The notes under the pieces are model-generated. The model saw only the letters and a list, made by a program, of their open reading frames with translations. It searched no databases and was not told the DNA's origin. The position numbers were made by a program, and so were the translations under genes. A DNA stretch of 23,011 nucleotides, from the NCBI GenBank assembly GCA_964566965.1, contig CAZMKO010000034.1, positions 1-23,011 on the forward strand, read 5' to 3'. This DNA comes from Oleiagrimonas sp964566965 (lineage in GTDB: Bacteria; Pseudomonadota; Gammaproteobacteria; Xanthomonadales; Rhodanobacteraceae). Within the stretch, counting starts at the first letter, position 1, and every line of letters begins with the position of its first letter. Shown piece after piece: positions 17,209-23,011 of this stretch.

Positions 17209-18515
17209 GAAGATTGAACCGTCTGGGTACGAGACATGTCCCGCACGCCCTCCAGCACACGGGCGAGCGCCGCTCCCAACACCGAATGTGCATGGGCCTC
17301 GACCGGCTGCAACGTCAGCCCGTCATGCAACGTGCCGTTGCGTTTGCACGCGACCAGTGTTTGCAGGAACGTCGCAAGCCGTTCCGGATCGGCATCCCGG
17401 ATCCAGCCGCGCTTCAACGGTTCAAGCATCGCCGCGACGGTATCGTCCGGGCCGGTCACCACATGCAGGATGGGGCGCGGCACGCCCAGATATTCATACA
17501 CCTTGGCCGGCACTTGCACGGAACCGGTGCCGTCACCGACGTTGACCAGCACGTCGGCCGCGGCCAGCAGATCCATCACCGCCGTGTGCGGCAGCGCGCC
17601 ATGCACGCGCACGCGGTCACCGGCGGACGCAATCAGGTCGGCAATACGCGCGTCCGGCGGATCCGGCACCACCAGCGTCAAGCGCACGCCGGGCGTGGCC
17701 GCCACCGCCTCCAGCAAGGCCGCGGGATCACGATAGGTGTACAGGCGCCCCGTATAAAGGAGTTCCAGCCGCCCCGGATCGAACTCAAGCAGCGGTGGCG
17801 CCGGTTCCGGCCGGCGGTCATCGTAACCGTTGGGCAGCACGACGCCGCGTGATGCATCCAGCCCATGTCGCTCGATCAGCAGTCGGCGTGTGGCATCGGT
17901 GGTGACCACCACGCGGTCGGCCTCGCCGCATACCGCCGCTTCCAGCTGCCATGCCCGGCGGCGCCAGCGTCGTGGCGTATAGGCGGCGCAGACCGGGTCG
18001 CCCAGATCCGCAATCCACGGATACCCGGCGTGTGCGGCGCGCCGGCCCAGTATCAACGTGGTCGCCGGCTCGTGCGATGTGACCACGACATCCGGCTTCA
18101 CGCCGGCAAGCAACCGATCCAGTGCCCGGGTGGCCCAGGGTGTCCATTCGGCGCGCACGTCCGGAAACAGCAGCCAGCCGCACAGGCGCTTGGCCGCATC
18201 CACCAGGCGGCCGCGCCAGTTCAGTGTCGGGCCTGAAGACGCGGTGCCATGCGGTGCGTGGGTGCCAGTGGTGTTCGCGGCCGCCGCACGACGCGTGGAC
18301 CGGCGCACCAGCCAGCCAAACGGGCCCGGCCAGGTGGCATGCAAGTGAAAACGGCCCGGGCCGTCCGGAAACGTGACGTCCACGTCACCCAGATCGGGCG
18401 CCAGCACATGTACATCGTGACCCTGCAATACCAGCTCGCGCACGAGGTGGCGCCAACGCAACGCGCGCGGTGTACGCACGGGCGGGAAATCGTACGTCAC
18501 CAGAAGCACGCGCAT
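17205..18515 (-). CDS. glycosyltransferase family 4 protein
   Basis: This is a retaining glycosyltransferase of GT-B fold, 436 aa, acting on the cytoplasmic face of the membrane to build the exported glycan. The N-terminal domain opens MRVLLVTYDFPPVRTPRALRW, the common GT4 loop that follows beta-1. Acceptor-domain strands continue to about residue 225 (VVLPNGYD). The C-terminal nucleotide-sugar domain starts at about 250 (LELLYTGRLYTYRDP) and contains PAKVYEYLGVPRPIL (336-350), with the E of the EX7E-type motif. The start ATG lies 6 nt after the ABC ATPase stop, so it is co-translated with the exporter. A disordered Ala/Thr-rich stretch at 72-95 is unusual. The donor sugar cannot be told from sequence; no other sugar transferase is present on this strand. 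Confidence 0.88.
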   Translation of the reverse strand: MRVLLVTYDFPPVRTPRALRWRHLVRELVLQGHDVHVLAPDLGDVDVTFPDGPGRFHLHATWPGPFGWLVRRSTRRAAAANTTGTHAPHGTASSGPTLNWRGRLVDAAKRLCGWLLFPDVRAEWTPWATRALDRLLAGVKPDVVVTSHEPATTLILGRRAAHAGYPWIADLGDPVCAAYTPRRWRRRAWQLEAAVCGEADRVVVTTDATRRLLIERHGLDASRGVVLPNGYDDRRPEPAPPLLEFDPGRLELLYTGRLYTYRDPAALLEAVAATPGVRLTLVVPDPPDARIADLIASAGDRVRVHGALPHTAVMDLLAAADVLVNVGDGTGSVQVPAKVYEYLGVPRPILHVVTGPDDTVAAMLEPLKRGWIRDADPERLATFLQTLVACKRNGTLHDGLTLQPVEAHAHSVLGAALARVLEGVRDMSRTQTVQSS

Positions 18516-18521
18516 GGCACC

Positions 18522-19457
18522 CTACTCCGCGTCGGCGGGCGGTGCCACCGGGGCCGGTGGTTTGCCCTCGGCACCGTCTGCGTGACGCGTTTTGGTCTTG
18601 GAGTCCGGCCCGGCCTTTGACGCCTTGCTGTCTTTCGGCACCTTGCCGCTTTTGGCGACAGCCTTCTTTTTGGGCTTTTTCTTTTTGGTGGCACCGGATT
18701 TTGCCGGCTTGGACGCCTTCACCTGGGTCTTGTACACGTCGAGCGCCTCGTCGACGTCACCATAGAACTGGACGCGTCCGCCGTTCAGCACCAGGCCCTT
18801 GTTGCAAATGCGCTTGACCAGCTTGGCGTTGTGGCTGGCCAGGATGACGATCTTGCTTCCCTCGACGCGGTCGTTCATGCGCTCGCGGGCCCGTTCCAGA
18901 AACGCGGCGTCGCCCGCACCCAGCCATTCGTCCATCAGGATGATGTCCTGGCTGACAGCGGTGGCGATGGCAAAACCCAGACGCATGCGCTGGCCGGATG
19001 ACAAGGTGTACAGGCGATCCTGCGCCTTGTCCTTGAGACCGGCAAAATCCAGCACCGCGGGGACCAGATCGCGCAGCTTTTTGCTGGAGATGCCCATCGC
19101 CGTGCCGCGCAGGTAGATGTTTTCCACCAGCGTGGCGTGGTTCTTGAAACCCAGTTTGATGTTCAGCAGCGCTTGGCGCGTGCCTGTCACCTTCAGCTCG
19201 CCTTCGGTGGGCACGAACGCACCGGTGAGAACACGCAACAACGTGGACTTTCCGGCACCATTGCGGCCGATCAGGGCCACGCGGTCGCCCTCCTCCACCG
19301 TGAAAGTGATGTCGTCGAGCAGACGCCGGAACTTTCGCTGGGGACGGGCCGTGGCCGCACCCAGCAGGGTCTGCAGCCAGGTTTTCGCCTCGCGGTCGCG
19401 TTGCACGAAGTTGGGCACGTCCAGGCACAGGTGTTTGACTTGTATCGATGCGCTCAT
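18522..19457 (-). CDS. wzt: polysaccharide ABC exporter ATPase with lysine-rich tail
   Basis: This is the ATP-binding subunit of an O-antigen/teichoic-acid type exporter. The order of motifs is Walker A IGRNGAGKST (63-72), signature LSSGQRMRLGFAIA (152-165), Walker B DIILMDEWLGAGD (171-183) and H-loop ASH (207-209). The insertion before Walker A (REAKTWLQTLLGAATARPQR) is typical of Wzt/KpsT/TagH proteins. The ATPase ends near residue 245. The remaining 65 residues are a low-complexity tail, first Lys-rich (KKKKPKKKAVAKSGK), then Pro/Ala/Asp-rich. It replaces the folded carbohydrate-binding C-terminal domain that chain-modified O-antigen systems use. The start lies 7 nt after the permease stop. 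Export without terminal-group recognition is inferred. Confidence 0.94.
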   Translation of the reverse strand: MSASIQVKHLCLDVPNFVQRDREAKTWLQTLLGAATARPQRKFRRLLDDITFTVEEGDRVALIGRNGAGKSTLLRVLTGAFVPTEGELKVTGTRQALLNIKLGFKNHATLVENIYLRGTAMGISSKKLRDLVPAVLDFAGLKDKAQDRLYTLSSGQRMRLGFAIATAVSQDIILMDEWLGAGDAAFLERARERMNDRVEGSKIVILASHNAKLVKRICNKGLVLNGGRVQFYGDVDEALDVYKTQVKASKPAKSGATKKKKPKKKAVAKSGKVPKDSKASKAGPDSKTKTRHADGAEGKPPAPVAPPADAE

Positions 19458-19464
19458 GTCACCC

Positions 19465-20265
19465 TCAGGCCCACAGCGGAACGAAGCGGGCGAAGCGCCG
19501 GTACAGCATGGCCGCGAGAAGCCAGCCGCCGATCGTCATGCAGGTCACCACCACATACGTGGCGTGCTCGATGGGCAAGCCCATCACCGGCGCACGCACC
19601 ATTTCAATGTAGTGGAATGCCGGGTTGAAGCGCGCGATCAGACCACGCATGGAACCCGGCGGCATCGCCTGGGCGCTCCACAGGATCGGCGTGATGAAAA
19701 AGCCGAACATCAGCAGGGTTTTGATGAGCTCGCGTACATCCGGATACCGGGCACCCAGCAACGCGACAACCACCGTCAACCAGACCAGGTTGATGACGTA
19801 GATCGGCAACGTCACCAGCATGGTCAGCATGTTCCACCAATGGATATCCGAATCCACCAGCAGGATCGCGAACACCACGGCAAACGCGAATATGAAATTG
19901 AACAGCGCCCGCGCCACCACCCGCAACACGAAATCCGTGAAGCACGTGTGCCCGTCCATGATGAACGACTTGTGCTTGTTGAATACCGGTGCGGCCGTGT
20001 TGAGTACGTTGGTGGTCATCTTCCACAACGCCCAGCCGATGCCCAGGTGGATGTAGTAGGTCACCGGGTCGCCACCGCGCCCCAGCAGCATCGAATACAT
20101 GTACCCGAGCCCGAAGATGTACACAATCGGCGGGATCAATGCCCAGCCCAGCCCGAGATGCATGCGCCGGTAGTCGGTCATGATGTCGAGCCAGGTGGAA
20201 TAGCCCCAGAACTCGGCCCGATGGATGCTTTTCTTGAAGTCGCCGAAAAGGGAATTCATGCACAT
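19465..20265 (-). CDS. wzm: polysaccharide ABC exporter permease (ABC-2 family)
   Basis: This is the inner-membrane subunit that forms the channel for undecaprenyl-linked glycan with the ATPase that follows. The 266-aa length and about six hydrophobic segments fit Wzm/KpsM. The N-terminal cytoplasmic helix carries the ABC-2 pattern YRRMHLGLGWALIPPIVYI (32-50). The later segments include WNMLTMLVTLPIYVINLVW and LLMFGFFITPILWSAQ, the family's conserved TPI turn before the periplasmic re-entrant helices. ATG 20265 has GGAAG just upstream; ATG 20259 (two codons in) is equally plausible by spacing. It is 26 nt after the metB stop and 7 nt before the ATPase. In Xanthomonas the same wzm-wzt pair sits next to metB. 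Confidence 0.93.
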   Translation of the reverse strand: MCMNSLFGDFKKSIHRAEFWGYSTWLDIMTDYRRMHLGLGWALIPPIVYIFGLGYMYSMLLGRGGDPVTYYIHLGIGWALWKMTTNVLNTAAPVFNKHKSFIMDGHTCFTDFVLRVVARALFNFIFAFAVVFAILLVDSDIHWWNMLTMLVTLPIYVINLVWLTVVVALLGARYPDVRELIKTLLMFGFFITPILWSAQAMPPGSMRGLIARFNPAFHYIEMVRAPVMGLPIEHATYVVVTCMTIGGWLLAAMLYRRFARFVPLWA

Positions 20266-20291
20266 GTACTTCCGTAAGTGGGCCGGCGCGC

Positions 20292-21458
20292 TCAGGCCAG
20301 CGCCGCGTCCAACTCGGCCTTGAGGTCGACCACATCCTCCACGCCCACGGACAGGCGCACCAGTCCGTCGCTGATGCCCAGGCGTGCGCGGTTTTCAGCC
20401 GGCACCGAGGCGTGGGTCATGATGGCGGGATGCTCGATGAGACTTTCCACCCCGCCCAACGATTCGGCCAGGGCGAACAGGTGGCAACGCTCCAGGAAAG
20501 CGCGCGCCTTGTCCAGGCCGCCCTTGATCTCGGCGCTGACGATGCCGCCGAAGCCGTGCATCTGGCGCTTGGCCAGCTCGTGCTGCGGGTGGCTTTCCAG
20601 ACCGGGATAGATGACACGCTCGATGGCGGGATGGTTTTCCAGCCAGCGCGCCAGCTCCAGCGCGCTCGCGCAGTGCTGGCGCATGCGCAGATGCAGGGTT
20701 TTCACCCCGCGCAGAGCCAGGAAGGCATCGAACGGGCCGGCGATGGCGCCGACCGAGTTCTGCAGGAAGGCCAACTGTTCGGCCAGCGCGTCGGTGCCGG
20801 CCACGACGATGCCGCCGACCATGTCCGAGTGGCCGTTGAGGTATTTGGTGGCCGAATGCAGCACCAGATCGGCGCCCAAGTCCAGCGGCCGCTGCACCAT
20901 GGGCGAACAGAAGGTGTTGTCCACCACCAGAATGAGGTCGTGGGCCTTGGCGAAGGCTGACACTTTTTCCAGATCGACCAGGCGCAGCATGGGGTTGGTC
21001 GGGCTCTCGGCCCAGATCATGCGCGTTTCGGGCTTGAGGGCGGCCTTCAACGCGGCTTCGTCGTTGAGATCGACAAAGCTGAAATCCAGGCCGGCCGAGC
21101 GTCGCCGCACCTTCTCGAACAGGCGATAACTGCCGCCATAGAGGTCGTCCATGGCGATGACGTGGCTGCCCGAGTCGAGCATGTCCAGCACGGTGGAAGC
21201 CGCCGCCAGTCCGGAACCGAACGCGAAGCCGGCCACGCCGCCCTCGAGATCCGCCACACAGCGCTCCCAAGCCATGCGGGTGGGGTTTTGCGAGCGCGAA
21301 TACTCGTAGCCCTTGTGCTTGCCCGGGCTCTCCTGCACGTAGGTGGAGGTGGCGTAGATGGGCGTCATGATGGCGCCGGTGGACGGATCCGGTTCCTGGC
21401 CCGCATGGATGGCGCGGGTGCCCATGCCCAGGGGGGCGGATGCGGCTTTTTCGCTCAT
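20292..21458 (-). CDS. metB: cystathionine gamma-synthase / gamma-lyase family PLP enzyme
   Basis: This is a Cys/Met-metabolism PLP enzyme of 388 aa, acting in trans-sulfuration. The PLP lysine is K205 in HSATKYLNGHSDMVGG. The cofactor-binding tyrosine lies in YEYSRSQNPTR (51-61), with the glycine-rich FAFGSGLAAAST at 79-90 and DNTFCSPMVQRPLDLGAD at 180-197. The C-terminal SLGGVESLIEHPA and RLSVGVEDV are typical. Synthase and lyase cannot be told apart from motifs. The start at 21458 has GAGG 6 nt upstream. It is a housekeeping border gene of the LPS locus in Xanthomonas and here lies only 26 nt before wzm, so exporter genes may share its transcript. Confidence 0.93.
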   Translation of the reverse strand: MSEKAASAPLGMGTRAIHAGQEPDPSTGAIMTPIYATSTYVQESPGKHKGYEYSRSQNPTRMAWERCVADLEGGVAGFAFGSGLAAASTVLDMLDSGSHVIAMDDLYGGSYRLFEKVRRRSAGLDFSFVDLNDEAALKAALKPETRMIWAESPTNPMLRLVDLEKVSAFAKAHDLILVVDNTFCSPMVQRPLDLGADLVLHSATKYLNGHSDMVGGIVVAGTDALAEQLAFLQNSVGAIAGPFDAFLALRGVKTLHLRMRQHCASALELARWLENHPAIERVIYPGLESHPQHELAKRQMHGFGGIVSAEIKGGLDKARAFLERCHLFALAESLGGVESLIEHPAIMTHASVPAENRARLGISDGLVRLSVGVEDVVDLKAELDAALA

Positions 21459-21487
21459 GGTCGGCCTCGTCGGCGAATCAGCGGATC

Positions 21488-21493
21488 ATTATC
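21488..21493 (-). promoter_or_regulatory. candidate -10 box of metB
   Basis: GATAAT (complement of 21488-21493) lies 30 bases before the metB ATG. No convincing -35 hexamer is seen at 16-18 nt, so support is weak. Confidence 0.3.
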
Positions 21494-21652
21494 GCATGAC
21501 ATGGCACCCGATCCGCGATGGCGGCGGGAATGGTTCAGGATGGGGATGGACAGCCGCTGCATGCGGCCATCGCGGCCATGGGCCGCTCCCACAAGGGTTC
21601 GATGATGCCCTCGGCAAGCCCTGTGGGGGATTTCGAAAGGCCGGGCTTTTTT

Positions 21653-21720
21653 GTGGGAGCGGCTTCAACCGCGATGGCGAAATGTCCGCAAGCCCCGATC
21701 GCGGCTGAAGCCGCTCCCAC
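21653..21720 (-). repeat. REPIN copy 2 (inverted relative to copy 1)
   Basis: This is a 68-nt REP-spacer-inverted REP element. Its reverse complement matches 7170-7237 at 62 of 68 positions, including a shared spacer with GCTTGCGG and TCGCC. The two copies bracket the metB-to-sulfotransferase locus in opposite orientation. Confidence 0.85.
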
Positions 21721-21938
21721 AGGGAACCTCGAAAAACCTGGATTTTCATCAAGGCCACGGTAGGAGCGCTGGAAGGCGCGACCGGCAACGCGGGAAAATG
21801 GCGTGTCCTGCGGCCAGATTGATCGCGGCTTCCGCCGCTCCTACACACGATCGGGCGTTTTTCGAGGTGCCCCACAGGGCTTGCCCGGAATGTCATGACA
21901 TCTCTGTGGGAGCGGCCCATGGCCGCGATGGCCCAGTG

Positions 21939-22967
21939 TCACCGCACCGCCAGCGCCAGCAGCAGCCCCAGCCACAACGCGAAACCGACCCAGTTGTTGT
22001 TGCGGAACGCCTCCAGGCACGGCAATCGTTCACGATGGCGGATCAGCCATTGCTGGTAACCGAACAACACCGCCGCCACCAGTACGCCCAGCCACCAGAA
22101 CAGGCCGAGTTCGGCGCGGTGGCCGACCAGCGCCATGGTGAGCAGGAAGGTGGCCATCAGCATGCCGATGATGACCTTGTCCAGATCACCGAACAGGATT
22201 GCCGTGGATTTGGCGCCCACCTTGAGGTCGTCCTCACGGTCGACCATGGCATATTCGGTGTCGTACAGGGTGGACCAGATCACATTGCCCAGGAACAGCA
22301 GCCAGCCCAGCGGTGGCACCTCGCCGCTGACGGCAGCGAACGCCATCGGGATCGACCAGCCGAATGCCGCGCCCAGCACCACCTGCGGCAGGTGCGTGTA
22401 GCGCTTGGTGAACGGGTAGATCGCGGCCAGCGCGGCGCCGGCGAAGGCCAGTTTGACGGTCAGCGCATTGGTCATCAGCACCAGGCCGAAGGCGATCAGC
22501 AGCAAGACGCCGAACACCGCGAGTGCTTCCCAGGGCTTGACCCGGCCGGAGGCGATGGGCCGCCCGGCGGTACGCTGCACCGCCGGATCCAGTTTGCGGT
22601 CGGCGAAATCGTTGATGGCGCAGCCGGCCGAGCGCATCACGAACACGCCCAGGGTGAAAATGACCAACTCCTTCCATGGCGGAAAATCACCGGCAGCCAG
22701 CCACAGCGCCCACCAACACGCCCACAGCAGCAACAGCGCGCCGACCGGCCGATCCATGCGCGTGAGCACGAGGTAATCGTTGGCCTTGGCCCGTGCGGCC
22801 GGTGACAGACGCAACAGGCGCAGCAGCCACGCCAGCACCTTTTCGGCACGCGTGGAACTGTCCTCCGGACGCACCCGCGCCACGGAGGCCCCGGCACGCG
22901 CGCTGGCCGGGATATGCGGCGCCGGGATGCGGCCCGAAGCGCGAGTCTTTTTGCGGGAGGCACTCAT
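21939..22967 (-). CDS. ubiA: 4-hydroxybenzoate polyprenyltransferase
   Basis: This membrane enzyme attaches the polyprenyl tail to 4-hydroxybenzoate in ubiquinone synthesis. The first Asp-rich motif is CAINDFADRKLDP (116-128), with the following RTAGRPIASG. The second is YDTEYAMVDREDD (235-247). About eight to nine hydrophobic helices follow MDRPVGALLLLWACWWALW (71-89), the conserved start of helix 1. At 342 aa it is some 45-50 residues longer than usual; the excess is an Arg/Ala/Ser-rich N-terminus. The ATG at 22967 lacks a clear Shine-Dalgarno, and a downstream GTG at the VLAWLLRLL segment (residue 44) is a possible true start. It is separate from the glycan locus, with a REP unit directly after its stop. 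Confidence 0.93.
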   Translation of the reverse strand: MSASRKKTRASGRIPAPHIPASARAGASVARVRPEDSSTRAEKVLAWLLRLLRLSPAARAKANDYLVLTRMDRPVGALLLLWACWWALWLAAGDFPPWKELVIFTLGVFVMRSAGCAINDFADRKLDPAVQRTAGRPIASGRVKPWEALAVFGVLLLIAFGLVLMTNALTVKLAFAGAALAAIYPFTKRYTHLPQVVLGAAFGWSIPMAFAAVSGEVPPLGWLLFLGNVIWSTLYDTEYAMVDREDDLKVGAKSTAILFGDLDKVIIGMLMATFLLTMALVGHRAELGLFWWLGVLVAAVLFGYQQWLIRHRERLPCLEAFRNNNWVGFALWLGLLLALAVR

Positions 22968-23011
22968 GGCTACAGTTTAGCCGCAAGCCGTGGCCGGCGA
23001 AGACCGGGCAC

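Larger units (their letters stand above)
21459..21938. repeat. REP-filled spacer between metB and ubiA
   Basis: This 480-nt stretch contains no credible gene. It holds a REP at 21571-21592 (-), a paired REPIN at 21653-21720, a degenerate pair (GTAGGAGCG at about 21761 and CGCTCCTAC at about 21836-21844) and a REP at 21906-21930 (+) that abuts the ubiA stop. The first 110 nt hold the metB promoter region. The linker following the REP at 21571 resembles that in the 7079-7152 region. Confidence 0.8.

Overview
The window is high-GC DNA with tight operons and dispersed REP-like palindromes of the GTGGGAGCGGC...GCCGC type. Its gene order, etfB-etfA at one end and metB with an ABC polysaccharide exporter at the other, matches the variable lipopolysaccharide locus that in Xanthomonas lies between etfA and metB. 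This points to a gammaproteobacterium of the Xanthomonadales; genus cannot be read from the sequence.

Layout. Positions 1-7015 are read on the + strand: etfB, etfA, acetoacetyl-CoA synthetase, a sulfotransferase and a large GT2 glycosyltransferase. Positions 7016-7343 form a gene-free convergent zone packed with REP elements and holding a rho-independent terminator for the opposite strand. Positions 7344-21458 are read entirely on the - strand. In transcription order they are metB, ABC-2 permease (wzm-like), ABC ATPase (wzt-like), GT4 glycosyltransferase, a cytidylyltransferase-phosphoenolpyruvate mutase fusion, phosphonopyruvate decarboxylase, an iron-dependent alcohol dehydrogenase, a Stealth-family phosphotransferase, a LicD-family phosphotransferase, a sulfotransferase, and a helical-repeat protein with a sulfotransferase-like domain. 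Positions 21459-21938 are a second REP-filled spacer, followed by ubiA (- strand).

How the genes fit together. The central block reads as a complete route to a cytidylylated phosphonate: PEP to phosphonopyruvate (mutase domain), to phosphonoacetaldehyde (decarboxylase), to 2-hydroxyethylphosphonate (HEP, iron alcohol dehydrogenase), to CMP-HEP (N-terminal cytidylyltransferase domain, the arrangement of Fom1 in Streptomyces fosfomycin synthesis). The later fosfomycin enzymes are absent. The next genes are instead a translationally coupled Stealth/LicD pair, families that transfer phospho-groups from nucleotide-activated donors to glycans. I infer that the locus makes an ABC-exported O-antigen or related surface glycan decorated with hydroxyethylphosphonate, and probably also with sulfate, since three sulfotransferase-like genes are present. 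The transferase genes (about 9.4-13.4 kb) are visibly AT-richer than the rest, which suggests recent acquisition. The phosphonate-to-glycan step is inference; the enzyme families are read directly from motifs.
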